64,000 nucleotides of DNA from Streptomyces sp. HUAS ZL42 (GCF_040782645.1 NZ_CP160403.1:8839001-8903000), one strand, 5' to 3'. Counted from the first letter of the stretch, positions 28,505-38,083 are shown. Notes: generated by a model from the letters alone, not told the origin. Translations and numbers: made by a program.

Positions 28505-28823
28505 CGCCCCATCAACCTCGCACCTTTCGAGGGCCCGTCGTGGTGGGACCCGGGGGGCGGGCGCTCCTGTCCGTCCCGCATGCCTGGGGCTGCAGCGGCT
28601 CATTCCCAGTATCGGCTGTGCGGGCGCTGCGCGCTCCGTCACCGACGGCCCGGCCCGACTGCCCGCACGGGACCAGCGCATCAGGTCAAGCGTCCCGGAC
28701 TATTGACTCGGAACGCGTCACTGGCGATCCTCGTCGCATATCTTGCGCCGGTCATGACAACTCCATGGGCATTCGAGGTGCCCTGGACGACCGTGCCTTC
28801 CCGCCGACCGAGGGACGTGGGCA
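28505..28823. promoter_or_regulatory. Divergent intergenic region (319 bp)
   Basis: No gene is supported here. The region must carry the promoters of the phosphatase gene (minus) and the M19-like gene (plus). For the latter, TTGACT at 28703-28708 with GATCCT 17 bp further on is a possible promoter. I see no clear dyad. Confidence 0.35.
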
Positions 28824-30884
28824 GTGACCATGACCGGACGCCTGTACCGCAGACGCAGGGACGTCACCGTCGTCTCGCTGCTCCTTCTCGTGCTGGCCAC
28901 CGTCCTCGGCCCCACGCCGAGTTCGGCCGCCGCAGCCGAGTGGTGGATCCCGACCGCCCGCCCCACCCCGGACTCGCAGATCAACGTGACCGGTGAGCCG
29001 TTCACCGGTACGAACTCCGCCGGCGAGGTGCGCGGGTTCGTCGACGCGCACAACCACCTGATGTCCAACGAGGCCTTCGGCGGGCGGCTGATCTGCGGCA
29101 AGACGTTCTCCGAGGCCGGCGTGGCAGACGCGCTCAAGGACTGTCCCGAGCACTACCCCGACGGCACGCTCGCGATCTTCGACTACATCACCCACGGCGG
29201 TGACGGCAAGCACGACCCGGTCGGCTGGCCGACGTTCAGGGACTGGCCGGCGTACGACTCGATGACGCATCAGGCCAACTACTACGCCTGGGTCGAGCGC
29301 GCCTGGCGAGGCGGGCAGCGCGTGCTGGTCAACGACCTCGTCACCAACGGCATGATCTGCTCGGTCTACTTCTTCAAGGACCGCGGCTGCGACGAGATGA
29401 CGTCGATCCGGCTGCAGGCGAAGCTGACGTACGACCTCCAGGCCTACATCGACACGATGTACGGCGGCACCGGCAAGGGCTGGTTCCGGATCGTCACCGA
29501 CAGCGCACAGGCCCGTGAGGTCATCAAGCAGGGCAAGCTGGCCGTCGTCCTGGGTGTCGAGACGTCCGAGCCGTTCGGCTGCAAGCAGATCCTGGACATC
29601 GCGCAGTGCAGCAAGGCCGACATCGACGCCGGGCTCGACGAGCTGTACGCGCTGGGTGTGCGCAGCATGTTCCTGTGTCACAAGTTCGACAACGCGCTGT
29701 GCGGCGTCCGCTTCGACGAGGGTGGCCTCGGAACGGCCATCAACGTAGGCCAGTTCCTGTCGACCGGCACCTTCTGGCAGACCGAGAAGTGCACCGGCCC
29801 TCAGCACGACAACCCCATCGGCACCGCCGCGTCCGAGGCGGAGGAGGAGCTGCCGGCGGGCGTGGAGGTTCCCTCGTACGACGAGAACGCGCAGTGCAAT
29901 GTCCGCGGGCTCACCGAACTCGGTGAGTACGCCGTGCACGGCATGATGAAGCGCAAGATGATGCTGGAGATCGACCACATGAGCGTCAAGGCCACGGGCC
30001 GGGTGCTCGACATCTTCGAGGCCGCCTCGTACCCCGGCGTGCTCTCCTCACACAGCTGGATGGACCTGAACTGGACCGAGCGGGTCTACTCCCTCGGCGG
30101 TTTCGTCGCCCAGTACATGCACGGCTCGGAGGGGTTCGCCGCCGAGGCGAAGCGCACGGACGCACTGCGCGACAAGTACGGCGTGGGTTACGGCTACGGC
30201 ACCGACTTCAACGGCATCGGCGACCACCCGGCCCCGCGCGGCGCGGACGCGGCGAACAAGGTGACGTACCCCTTCAGGAGCGTCGACGGCGGTTCCGTCA
30301 TCGACAAGCAGACGACCGGCGAGCGCACCTGGGACTTCAACACCGACGGTGCAGCCCACGTCGGTATGATCCCGGACTGGGTCGAGGACATCCGGCTCGT
30401 CGGCGGCCAGGACGTGGTGGACGACCTCTTCCGCGGCGCCGAGTCCTACCTCGGCACCTGGGGAGCGGCCGAGCAGCACCGGGCCGGAGTCAACCTCGCC
30501 AAAGGCGCCGCGGCCACGGCCAGTTCCTCGGAGTGGAGCCTGTTCACGAGCTACGCGCCCGGCCGGGCCGTCGACGGCACCCGCGACACCCGCTGGGCCA
30601 GCGACTGGAGCGACGACCAGTGGCTGCGCATCGACCTGGGCTCCACGAACCTGGTCAAGCGTGTCACCCTCGACTGGGAGCGCGCGTACGGGAAGGCGTA
30701 CCGCATCGACCTCTCCACCGACGGCGTGACCTGGAAGACGGCCTGGTCGACCACCTCCGGCGACGGGGGCCTGGACACGGCCCTGTTCACCGGCACACCG
30801 GCCCGCTACGTCCGCGTCCAGGGACTTGACCGGGGCACCGACTGGGGATACTCGCTCTACGAGGTGGGAGTCCACGGCAGCTGA
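28824..30884 (+). CDS. Secreted M19 dipeptidase-like metallohydrolase with F5/8 type C domain
   Basis: The 686-residue product has a signal peptide (about residues 1-38). An amidohydrolase-type TIM barrel carries the metal ligands H76 and H78 (DAHNH). Motifs reminiscent of renal dipeptidases follow (MLEIDHMS, VLSSHSW, YGTDFNG). A coagulation factor 5/8 type C (discoidin) module fills about residues 555-686, suggesting carbohydrate or surface binding. The start is the GTG at 28824; an ATG at 28830 is nearly equivalent. The family match to M19 is by motif order only. It may share a transcript with the TetR gene 30 bp downstream. Confidence 0.78.
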   Translation: MTMTGRLYRRRRDVTVVSLLLLVLATVLGPTPSSAAAAEWWIPTARPTPDSQINVTGEPFTGTNSAGEVRGFVDAHNHLMSNEAFGGRLICGKTFSEAGVADALKDCPEHYPDGTLAIFDYITHGGDGKHDPVGWPTFRDWPAYDSMTHQANYYAWVERAWRGGQRVLVNDLVTNGMICSVYFFKDRGCDEMTSIRLQAKLTYDLQAYIDTMYGGTGKGWFRIVTDSAQAREVIKQGKLAVVLGVETSEPFGCKQILDIAQCSKADIDAGLDELYALGVRSMFLCHKFDNALCGVRFDEGGLGTAINVGQFLSTGTFWQTEKCTGPQHDNPIGTAASEAEEELPAGVEVPSYDENAQCNVRGLTELGEYAVHGMMKRKMMLEIDHMSVKATGRVLDIFEAASYPGVLSSHSWMDLNWTERVYSLGGFVAQYMHGSEGFAAEAKRTDALRDKYGVGYGYGTDFNGIGDHPAPRGADAANKVTYPFRSVDGGSVIDKQTTGERTWDFNTDGAAHVGMIPDWVEDIRLVGGQDVVDDLFRGAESYLGTWGAAEQHRAGVNLAKGAAATASSSEWSLFTSYAPGRAVDGTRDTRWASDWSDDQWLRIDLGSTNLVKRVTLDWERAYGKAYRIDLSTDGVTWKTAWSTTSGDGGLDTALFTGTPARYVRVQGLDRGTDWGYSLYEVGVHGS

Positions 30885-30914
30885 CCTGGGGCCCGGAGCA
30901 CGAAGGACACGCGG

Positions 30915-31547
30915 ATGACACGGATGCCGTCGGCCGAACGGCGCCGGCAGCTGACGGAAGCGGCGATCAGGGCGATGACCCGGGACGGCGTCGCCAGGAC
31001 GACGACCCGGTCCATCGCCGCCGAGGCGGGCGTGTCCCTGAGCGTCTTCCACTACTGCTTCGACTCCAAGCAGGAGTTGATCGAGTCCGTCATCACGACC
31101 ATCACCGAGCACTACGTGACCGTGGTGAAGGAGGCCCTACGGCCGAAGGCCACGCTCGAGGAGACGGTCCGGGCAGGCTTCCAGGCGTACTGGGACCACG
31201 TCCGCGCCCACCCCGACGAGCACATGCTCACCTACGAACTGACGCAGTACGCCCTGCGCCAGCCGGGTTTCGAGCATCTCGCGCGACGGCAGTACGAGCT
31301 GTACGGCGAGACGTACGCCGACCTCGTCGAGCAACTGCGCCGGACCATGAACTTCCGGCTCCGTGTGCCGGTCCCCGCACTGGCCCGCTACCTGGCCGCC
31401 ATGACCGACGGACTGACGCTCAACTACCTCGTGCTCGGTGACGAGGGGGCCTGGAGCGACATCCTCGACACGGTCACCGCCCACATCGCCGGCCTGGTAC
31501 AGGACGACGCCGCTCCCGTCTCGTCCGGACGGGACCGCGGGCCATGA
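30915..31547 (+). CDS. TetR/AcrR-family transcriptional regulator (BetI-like)
   Basis: The 210-residue product has the TetR helix-turn-helix at about residues 12-55 (AIRAMTRDGVARTTTRSIAAEAGVSLSVFHYCF) and a BetI-like C-terminal domain. It sits 30 bp after the secreted metallohydrolase and overlaps the SLOG gene by four bases (ATGA). The three genes are likely one transcript, which would let the regulator sense a product of the hydrolase or of the SLOG protein. No operator dyad was found next to it. Confidence 0.88.
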   Translation: MTRMPSAERRRQLTEAAIRAMTRDGVARTTTRSIAAEAGVSLSVFHYCFDSKQELIESVITTITEHYVTVVKEALRPKATLEETVRAGFQAYWDHVRAHPDEHMLTYELTQYALRQPGFEHLARRQYELYGETYADLVEQLRRTMNFRLRVPVPALARYLAAMTDGLTLNYLVLGDEGAWSDILDTVTAHIAGLVQDDAAPVSSGRDRGP

Positions 31548-32035
31548 CGACCATCGCGGTGACCGGGCACCTGGACCTGACCGCCGAGACCTCCGCACTG
31601 GTCCGGGCCGCCCTGGACGAACTGCTCGAGCGGTACGCCGGCGACGGTGAGCTCGTCGGGGTGTCCTGCCTCGCCCGTGGCGCCGACTGCCTGTTCGCCG
31701 AGGCCGTCCTCGACGCGGGTGGGCGGCTGGCGGTCGTCGTCCCCTCCCGGGACTATCGACGGAGCGTGGTGGGCCCCGAGCACGCCCCCGTGTTCGACCA
31801 CCTGGTCGCGGCCGCCGAGGACGTCCTCGTCCTCCCGGTCGAGACCGCCGACCGGGAGGCCTACGAGGCCGCCAACACCGTCCTCGTCGAACGCGCCGAC
31901 CTGCTCGTGGCCGTATGGGACGGCACTGCGCCCAGCGGCAGGGGAGGCGGCACGGCCGACACGGTCCTGCAGGCACGGGCGGCGGGCATCCCCGTCGACG
32001 TGGTGTGGCCGGACGGGGCTGCCCGCGCTGGGTGA
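31544..32035 (+). CDS. SLOG-domain (DprA/LOG-like) nucleotide-binding protein
   Basis: The 163-residue protein has a Rossmann-like fold of the SLOG superfamily. It starts MTTIAVTGHLDLT; the glycine-rich loop SCLARGADCLFAEAVLDAGG is near residues 43-62; VVVPSRDYRR follows, then a late acidic strand LLVAVWDGT and GGTADTVLQARA. SLOG proteins bind nucleotides or their derivatives, and some act as sensors or phosphoribohydrolases. The ATG overlaps the TetR stop, so the two are made together. I cannot assign a reaction. There is no signal peptide. Confidence 0.72.
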   Translation: MTTIAVTGHLDLTAETSALVRAALDELLERYAGDGELVGVSCLARGADCLFAEAVLDAGGRLAVVVPSRDYRRSVVGPEHAPVFDHLVAAAEDVLVLPVETADREAYEAANTVLVERADLLVAVWDGTAPSGRGGGTADTVLQARAAGIPVDVVWPDGAARAG

Positions 32036-32057
32036 GGGACCGGGCGGTGCGCCGGGA

Positions 32058-33503
32058 TCAGACGGCGGGGGACGGGTAGGTCGGGTACTCCACCCCGGAG
32101 ACGTGCTGAACGACGCGGATGACCTGGCAGGAGTAGCCGAACTCGTTGTCGTACCAGAGGTAGAGGATCGCGTTGTCGCCCTCGACCTTCAGGGCTCCGG
32201 CGTCGACGATCGAGGCGTGCCGCGAGCCGATGAAGTCGCTGGAGACCGCGTCGGGCGCCGTGGTGAAGTCGATCTGGCGCTTCAGCGGGGAGGTCAGCGA
32301 GATGTTGCGGAGGTGGTCGAGGACCTCCTCGCGGTCCGTCTCGCGCGCGAGCTGCAGGTTGAGGATCGCGATCGAGACGTCCGGCACCGGGACGCGGATC
32401 GAGCTGCCGGTGATCTTCGCCTTGAGGTCGGGCAGCGCCTTGGCGACGGCGGAGGCGGCACCGGTCTCGGTGATGACCATGTTCAGCGGCGCCGAGCGGC
32501 CGCGGCGGTCGGCCTTGTGGTGGTTGTCCAGCAGGTTCTGGTCGTTGGTGAACGAGTGGACCGTCTCCACGTGTCCGCGCAGGACGCCGTACTCGTCCGC
32601 CATCGCCTTCAGCGGCGGAACGATCGCGTTGGTGGTGCAGGACGCGCAGGACAGGATCTGCTCGTCCGGCTTGATCGTGTCGTGGTTGACGCCGTGCACG
32701 ATGTTGGGCACGTCGCCCTTGCCGGGGGCGGTCAGGACGACCTTGTCGATGCCGGGACGCAGATGCTTCGACAGGCCCTCGCGGTCACGCCACTTGCCGG
32801 TGTTGTCGATGAGGATGGCGTCCTTGATGCCGTACGCCGTGTAGTCCACCGACGTCGGGTCGTCGGCGTAGATCACCTTGATCGCGTTGCCGTTGGCGAT
32901 GATCGTGCTGTTGGCCTCGTCGACGGTGATCGTGCCCTGGAACTGGCCGTGGATGGAGTCACGGCGCAGCAGCGACGCACGCTTCACGATGTCCTGATCG
33001 CCGCCGCCGCGCACGACGATCGCGCGCAGCCGCAGGCCGTTGCCGGAGCCGGACTTCTCGATCAGCAGGCGGGCGACCAGGCGGCCGATGCGGCCGAAAC
33101 CGTAGAGGACGACGTCGCGTCCCTCACGCCGCTCGATCTTGTTGGCGCCCGTGGCGCCGGCGACGGCCTCGGCGGTGAACTCGGCCACCGTGAGACCGCG
33201 GTCGTCGGCCTTGTACGTCGCCGCGAGCATGCCGATGTCGATCTGGGAGGGGCCGAGATCCAGCGTGGTGAGCGCCTGCAGGAACGGCAGTGTCTCGGTG
33301 ACCGAGAGCTCCTCGCCCGCGATCTGCCGGGCGAACCGGTGGGTTTTCAGAATGCTGACCACCGACTTGTTCACCAGGGAGCGGCTGTGGAGCAGGACCG
33401 TGACGTCCCGCTCCCGGTGCAGCTTCCCGATCATCGGGATCATCGACTCCGCGATCTCCTCGCGGTTCTTCCAGTTGGTGAACGAGTCCTCGTTGAGAGT
33501 CAC
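32058..33503 (-). CDS. gap: Glyceraldehyde-3-phosphate dehydrogenase, N-terminally extended
   Basis: The 481-residue protein has a GAPDH core beginning at about residue 128 (VVLYGFGRIGRLVARLL, NAD-binding). The catalytic cysteine is C289 in SCASCTTNA, and WYDNEFGYS is near the C-terminus. About 125 extra N-terminal residues precede the core, as in one known group of longer bacterial GAPDHs; a role in gluconeogenesis or with another cofactor is possible. The start is the GTG at 33503. It diverges from paaA across a 150-bp gap. It is probably not the housekeeping glycolytic gap, which usually sits with pgk and tpiA. Confidence 0.93.
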   Translation of the reverse strand: MTLNEDSFTNWKNREEIAESMIPMIGKLHRERDVTVLLHSRSLVNKSVVSILKTHRFARQIAGEELSVTETLPFLQALTTLDLGPSQIDIGMLAATYKADDRGLTVAEFTAEAVAGATGANKIERREGRDVVLYGFGRIGRLVARLLIEKSGSGNGLRLRAIVVRGGGDQDIVKRASLLRRDSIHGQFQGTITVDEANSTIIANGNAIKVIYADDPTSVDYTAYGIKDAILIDNTGKWRDREGLSKHLRPGIDKVVLTAPGKGDVPNIVHGVNHDTIKPDEQILSCASCTTNAIVPPLKAMADEYGVLRGHVETVHSFTNDQNLLDNHHKADRRGRSAPLNMVITETGAASAVAKALPDLKAKITGSSIRVPVPDVSIAILNLQLARETDREEVLDHLRNISLTSPLKRQIDFTTAPDAVSSDFIGSRHASIVDAGALKVEGDNAILYLWYDNEFGYSCQVIRVVQHVSGVEYPTYPSPAV

Positions 33504-33619
33504 AGGCCTATCTTTCGAGCTAGGTGGCGCTCATATGCTAAACGCCCCCCATTTTGATCGATCACAGGGGGGCCGGTCGAGAGGGTCTTGCCCGGTCCGG
33601 GAAAACACGCCACACTGGT

Positions 33620-33637
33620 ACCGAACGAATGGTCGGT
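33620..33637. promoter_or_regulatory. Possible TetR-type operator upstream of paaA
   Basis: ACCGAACGAATGGTCGGT is an imperfect dyad (12 of 18 positions) ending 16 bp before the paaA start codon. Phenylacetate operons of actinobacteria are often repressed by the TetR-type PaaR, whose sites have ACCG/CGGT arms. No paaR lies beside this operon. The assignment is inference. Confidence 0.4.
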
Positions 33638-33653
33638 TGGGAAGCTGGTATCG

Positions 33654-34628
33654 ATGACCACGACACACTCCGCCGGGGCGGTCGACGAGGAGCTCCAGGA
33701 GCACTTCGACGCGACGATCGCCAGGGATCAGCGGATCGAGCCGCGTGACTGGATGCCGGACGGCTATCGCCGGACGCTGATCCGGCAGATCGCGCAGCAC
33801 GCCCACTCGGAGATCATCGGGATGCAGCCCGAGGGGGAGTGGATCACCAAGGCCCCGTCGCTGCGCCGCAAGGCCATCCTGTTCGCCAAGGTGCAGGACG
33901 AGGCCGGGCACGGGCTCTACCTGTACTCGGCGGCCGAGACACTCGGCGCCGACCGTGCCGACCTCACACAGCGGCTGATCGAGGGCCGCCAGAAGTACTC
34001 GTCGATCTTCAACTACCCGACGCGGAGCTTCGCCGACGTCGGAGTGATCGGCTGGTTCGTGGACGGCGCGGCCATCTGCAACCAGGTGCCGCTGTGCCGC
34101 AGTTCGTACGGGCCGTACGCGCGCTCGATGGTACGGATCTGCAAGGAGGAGTCGTTCCACCAGCGGCAGGGCTACGAGCTGCTGATGACGATGATGCGTG
34201 GCACCGACGCCCAGCGGGAGATGGTCCAGGACGCCGTGAACCGCTGGTGGTGGCCGTCGCTGATGATGTTCGGCCCGCCGGACGACAACTCGCCCAACTC
34301 CGCGCAGTCAATGGCCTGGAAGATCAAGCGGCACAGCAACGACGAGCTGCGCCAGCGGTTCGTCGACATGACGGTGCCGCAGGCCGAGAAGCTCGGCGTC
34401 ACCCTGCCCGACCCCGAACTGCGCTGGAACGAGGAGCGCGGTCACCACGACTTCGGCACCCCGGACTGGGAGGAGTTGATGCGCGTCATCAAGGGTGACG
34501 GCCCGTGCAACGCCGAGCGGATGGAGCGGCGCCGCTCCGCCCACGACGACGGTGCCTGGGTGCGGGAGGCGGCCACCGCCCACGCGGCCAAGCTGAACGA
34601 GCGAGCCCGGAAGGGGACGGCGGCATGA
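33654..34628 (+). CDS. paaA: 1,2-phenylacetyl-CoA epoxidase, subunit PaaA
   Basis: PaaA is the catalytic diiron oxygenase subunit that epoxidises the ring of phenylacetyl-CoA in aerobic phenylacetate degradation. The 324-residue product carries the carboxylate and histidine ligand regions [12 protein letters not shown] and [15 protein letters not shown]. It acts in the cytoplasm in complex with PaaB, PaaC and PaaE. I chose the ATG at 33654 where family conservation starts. paaA to paaE are contiguous with overlapping or closely spaced genes. Confidence 0.96.
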   Translation: MTTTHSAGAVDEELQEHFDATIARDQRIEPRDWMPDGYRRTLIRQIAQHAHSEIIGMQPEGEWITKAPSLRRKAILFAKVQDEAGHGLYLYSAAETLGADRADLTQRLIEGRQKYSSIFNYPTRSFADVGVIGWFVDGAAICNQVPLCRSSYGPYARSMVRICKEESFHQRQGYELLMTMMRGTDAQREMVQDAVNRWWWPSLMMFGPPDDNSPNSAQSMAWKIKRHSNDELRQRFVDMTVPQAEKLGVTLPDPELRWNEERGHHDFGTPDWEELMRVIKGDGPCNAERMERRRSAHDDGAWVREAATAHAAKLNERARKGTAA

Positions 34629-34921
34629 CCGGGACCAGCAAGGGCGACTGGCCGCTGTACGAGGTGTTCGTGCGGGGCAAGCGCGGCCTGAACCACGTCC
34701 ACGTCGGCTCGCTGCACGCCGCCGACGACCGGATGGCGCTCACCCACGCGCGCGACCTGTACACACGGCGCAACGAAGGCGTGAGCATCTGGGTGGTGCG
34801 CTCGGAGCACATCGCCGCTTCCACGCGCGACGAGAAGGACCCGTTCTTCGCCCCCAGCGCCGACAAGGTCTACCGGCACCCGACCTTCTACGACATCCCC
34901 GACGACGTCCCCCACATCTAG
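34625..34921 (+). CDS. paaB: 1,2-phenylacetyl-CoA epoxidase, subunit PaaB
   Basis: This small subunit (98 residues) has the conserved start [26 protein letters not shown] and the late motif [13 protein letters not shown]. It bridges the PaaA/PaaC heterodimers in the epoxidase. Its ATG overlaps the paaA stop (ATGA). Confidence 0.95.
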   Translation: MTGTSKGDWPLYEVFVRGKRGLNHVHVGSLHAADDRMALTHARDLYTRRNEGVSIWVVRSEHIAASTRDEKDPFFAPSADKVYRHPTFYDIPDDVPHI

Positions 34922-34930
34922 GAGCAGGGC

Positions 34931-35758
34931 ATGAGTGACGACCACGTCTACATGACCCTCGCCGAGGGACACGAGGACGACGCCCGCTGGGCCTACGGCA
35001 CCGGCTTCGAGGACCCCCTGCACGGTGTGGACACGTCCGTGCCGGAGGGCGTCGACGCCGGGCGACTGGCCGCGGACTGCGTGGCCCTCGCCGACGACGC
35101 CCTGGTCTGCGCCCAGCGGCTGGCCGAGTGGATCACCCGCGCTCCCGAACTGGAGGAGGAGGTGGCCCTGGCCAACATCGGTCTCGACCTGCTCGGCCAG
35201 GCCCGCCTGCTGTACGCGCGCGCCGGCCAGGTCGACGGCACCGGGCGCGACGAGGACGCGTACGCCTACTTCCGGGACGCCGGCGACTTCCGCAACGTAC
35301 GCCTGGCCGAACTGCCGGGCGGGGACTTCGCGTTCTCGATCGTGCGGTTGCTGGTGCTGTCCAGCTGGCGCCTCGCCCACTTCGAACGGCTCATGTCCCA
35401 CCCGGATCCGGTTCTCGCGGCGGTCGCGGCCAAGGGTGTCAAGGAGCTGACGTACCACCGGCAGTACGCGGCCGACTGGGCCGTGCGCCTCGGCGACGGC
35501 ACGGAGGAGTCGCAGCGGCGAATGCGCAAGGCCCTGGAACAAGTCGGGCCGTATCTGGGCGAGTTGTTCACGGCCTGCGACGTACGGGACGACGTCGTCG
35601 CCGTCCTTCGCCAGGTCACCGAGGCGGCCGGACTGCCCATGCCGGGGTACCGGCCGCTGCCCGGGGCCGGCCGCGAGCGCCGGCACACCGAGCATCTCGC
35701 GCCGCTGCTGGAGGAGTTGCAGAGCGTGGCCCGGGCCCACCCGGAGGCGACATGGTGA
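34931..35758 (+). CDS. paaC: 1,2-phenylacetyl-CoA epoxidase, subunit PaaC
   Basis: The 275-residue protein is the structural, ferritin-like partner of PaaA (ALANIGLDLLGQARLLY, VKELTYHRQYAADW). It lacks the full diiron site of PaaA and stabilises the complex. It starts 9 bp after paaB with GGAGCAGGGC upstream, and ends by overlapping paaD by seven bases. Confidence 0.95.
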   Translation: MSDDHVYMTLAEGHEDDARWAYGTGFEDPLHGVDTSVPEGVDAGRLAADCVALADDALVCAQRLAEWITRAPELEEEVALANIGLDLLGQARLLYARAGQVDGTGRDEDAYAYFRDAGDFRNVRLAELPGGDFAFSIVRLLVLSSWRLAHFERLMSHPDPVLAAVAAKGVKELTYHRQYAADWAVRLGDGTEESQRRMRKALEQVGPYLGELFTACDVRDDVVAVLRQVTEAAGLPMPGYRPLPGAGRERRHTEHLAPLLEELQSVARAHPEATW

Positions 35759-36267
35759 CGACCCTGCTGGATTCGCGGCGCGCCCGGCACGTCGCCGAGC
35801 AGGTGCCGGACCCCGAGCTGCCCATGCTCACCCTCGCCGACCTCGGAGTCCTGCGCGGCGTCGAGGTGACCGGGGACGGAACCGTGGTCGCGAGTCTGAC
35901 GCCGACCTACTCGGGCTGCCCGGCCATGGCCGAGATGCGCGCGGACGTCGCCGCACGGCTGCGAGCCGCGGGGTACGCGCGTGTGGAGATCCGTACGGTC
36001 CTCGATCCGCCCTGGACCAGCGACTGGATCACTGCGGCCGGCCGCCGCAAGCTCGCCGAGCACGGCATCGCCCCGCCCGGTGCCGCACCCCGGCGCACCA
36101 CCGGTCCCGTCCCGCTCACGCTGTCGACCACCCGGCGCTCGGTGCCCTGCCCCCGCTGCGGTTCGCCGGACACCGAGGAGACCTCACGCTTCGCCGCCAC
36201 GTCCTGCAAGGCGCTGTGGCGCTGCCTCGCCTGCCGCGAGCCGTTCGAGTACGTCAAGGAGATCTGA
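35752..36267 (+). CDS. paaD: Phenylacetate-degradation protein PaaD (MIP18/DUF59 family)
   Basis: The 171-residue product has a DUF59/MIP18 domain (about residues 10-95; PDPELPMLTLADLGVLRGV, TPTYSGCPAM) thought to help Fe-S cluster assembly for the epoxidase. A C-terminal zinc-ribbon-like region has cysteine pairs CPRC and CLAC. The ATG at 35752 has GGAGG upstream. Confidence 0.94.
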   Translation: MVTTLLDSRRARHVAEQVPDPELPMLTLADLGVLRGVEVTGDGTVVASLTPTYSGCPAMAEMRADVAARLRAAGYARVEIRTVLDPPWTSDWITAAGRRKLAEHGIAPPGAAPRRTTGPVPLTLSTTRRSVPCPRCGSPDTEETSRFAATSCKALWRCLACREPFEYVKEI

Positions 36268-37383
36268 ATGGAAGGCCTGAGAGAAGAACCGACGGCCACC
36301 GCGGTACGTCCGCGCGCCCGCCGCCGTCCGGCCTTCCACGCGCTGCGGGTCGCCGCCGTCCAGCCGCTGTGCGAGGACGCGGTGGCCGTCAGTTTCGACA
36401 TCCCCGCCGAACTGGCCGAGGAGTTCGCCTTCGCGCCGGGCCAGTCGCTCACGCTGCGGCGGGAGGTCGACGGCCGTGACGAGCGCCGCTCGTACTCGAT
36501 CTGCTCGCCCGCCGGTACCGTGCCGCGCATCGGCGTACGCGTGGTGCCGGGCGGCCTGTTCTCGTCCTGGCTGGTGGGTGACGTACGCCCCGGCGACACC
36601 GTTGAAGTGATGGGCCCCACCGGCGCCTTCACCCCCGACATCGGGACACCTGCCCACCATGTGCTGATCGCCGCGGGCTCCGGCATCACCCCCATGGTGT
36701 CCATCGCCGAGTCCGTCCTGGCCGCCGACGACCGCTCGACCGTCACCCTCTTCTACGGCAACCGCCGCACCGGCACCGTGATGTTCGCCGACGAACTGGC
36801 GGACCTGAAGGACCTCTACCCGACCCGCTTCCACCTCGCCCATGTGCTCTCCCGCGAACCCCGCGAGGCCGAAGTGCTCTCCGGGCGCCTGGACGCCGAG
36901 CGGCTCTCGGCGCTCATCGATTCGCTGGTCGACGTGCAGACGGCGGACCACTGGTGGCTGTGCGGCCCGCACGGCATGGTGCGGGACGCTCAGGACGTAC
37001 TCAAAGGCCTTGGGGTGCCGGCAGAACGCGTTCACCAGGAGCTGTTCTACGCCGACGACGAGCCCGTACGGGAAGTGCACCACAAGGACGCCGCCGCCGA
37101 GGGGCCCGTCAGCCAGGTCACCATCACCCTCGACGGCCGCTCCACCACCTCCACCCTCCCCAGGGAGCGGTCCATCCTCGACGGCGCCCAGAAGACCCGC
37201 CCCGACCTGCCGTTCGCCTGCAAGGGCGGCGTTTGCGGCACCTGCCGGGCCCTGGTCACCGACGGCAAGGCCGACATGCGGCGCAACTTCGCCCTCGAAC
37301 CCGCCGAGGTCGACGCCGGTTATGTCCTCACCTGCCAGTCGTACCCGGTCTCCGACTCCCTGACCGTCGACTTCGACAGCTGA
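36268..37383 (+). CDS. paaE: 1,2-phenylacetyl-CoA epoxidase reductase, subunit PaaE
   Basis: This 371-residue reductase passes electrons from NADPH to PaaA. It has an FAD-binding domain (RRSYSICSP), a pyridine-nucleotide domain (AAGSGITPM) and a plant-type 2Fe-2S domain at the C-terminus with C318, C323, C326 and C356. It starts directly after the paaD stop. A hairpin terminator follows at 37398. Genes for the CoA ligase, isomerase and later steps are not in this window. Confidence 0.95.
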   Translation: MEGLREEPTATAVRPRARRRPAFHALRVAAVQPLCEDAVAVSFDIPAELAEEFAFAPGQSLTLRREVDGRDERRSYSICSPAGTVPRIGVRVVPGGLFSSWLVGDVRPGDTVEVMGPTGAFTPDIGTPAHHVLIAAGSGITPMVSIAESVLAADDRSTVTLFYGNRRTGTVMFADELADLKDLYPTRFHLAHVLSREPREAEVLSGRLDAERLSALIDSLVDVQTADHWWLCGPHGMVRDAQDVLKGLGVPAERVHQELFYADDEPVREVHHKDAAAEGPVSQVTITLDGRSTTSTLPRERSILDGAQKTRPDLPFACKGGVCGTCRALVTDGKADMRRNFALEPAEVDAGYVLTCQSYPVSDSLTVDFDS

Positions 37384-37397
37384 GTCGCGACGAGCGA

Positions 37398-37423
37398 GCG
37401 GGCCCTGCCTCTGCGGGGCCCGC
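37398..37423 (+). terminator. Terminator of the paa operon
   Basis: An 8-bp stem (GCGGGCCC / GGGCCCGC) with a 10-base loop lies 15 bp after the paaE stop. The remaining ~250 bp to the next gene hold nothing I recognise. Confidence 0.65.
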
Positions 37424-37675
37424 GAGGTGCGGCCGGTCTGTTCACCGTCATCGACATGCAGCATGTCTTCGCCGAGCCCGACAGCCCGTGGGGCCGAACC
37501 GCCGGCCCGCCGGGTCGGCTGCGCCCGGCTGGGCCTGCCCTCGGACCACATCGCGCCGATTCCCTGACGGGCGCCACGCATGGTCCGCCGCCGATCGGGT
37601 ACGCGAGGGAGACCGCACCCGGGAGCGATCTTGGCCCGGGCGGCTCGCACGTCCGTCGCTACCAGGGGATCTGCC

Positions 37676-38083
37676 ATGGAGACACCCGCCAACGACCACA
37701 GCTCCACACCGGCTGAGCTGGCGCTGGACGCGCTGGCCGTGAACACGGAGGACACGGCGGCGCTGGACACACTCGCGAGCAGCGATGTGCTCGTCCCCGT
37801 GCCCGACGACGCCGATCCGGAGGACGCCACCGATCCGTCCGCGGTGGCGCTGCCCGTCCTCGAGCAACAGGGCGGCGATCCGGTGGTGCCGGTGTTCACC
37901 TCGGAGCCCGCGATGGCCGAGCTGCTGCCGTTCGTCTCGCGGTACCGCCTGGTGCCGCTGGGCGCGCTCGCCGCGCAGTGGCCGGCCGGCGACCTGGCGC
38001 TCGCCATCGACGCCGGCTCGTCCCACCCCCTCACGCTCACCTCCGAGGGAGTACGGACCCTGCTGGCCCGACCTCAGGGCTGA
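37676..38083 (+). CDS. SseB N-terminal domain protein
   Basis: The 135-residue acidic protein matches the SseB N-terminal domain found in many Streptomyces proteins: an alternating short-strand core (DVLVPVPDDAD, VPVFTSEPAMAELLP) and a final LTLTSEGVRTLL. The molecular role is unknown. The ATG at 37676 is chosen because the upstream extension is low-complexity Arg/Pro shadow. It stands alone between the paa operon and a MarR gene on the other strand. Confidence 0.72.
   Translation: METPANDHSSTPAELALDALAVNTEDTAALDTLASSDVLVPVPDDADPEDATDPSAVALPVLEQQGGDPVVPVFTSEPAMAELLPFVSRYRLVPLGALAAQWPAGDLALAIDAGSSHPLTLTSEGVRTLLARPQG

Noticed and set aside
36184..38040. 618-codon minus-strand frame opposite paaE and the SseB gene
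   Set aside because: Antisense shadow; the paaE and SseB-like frames explain the region.
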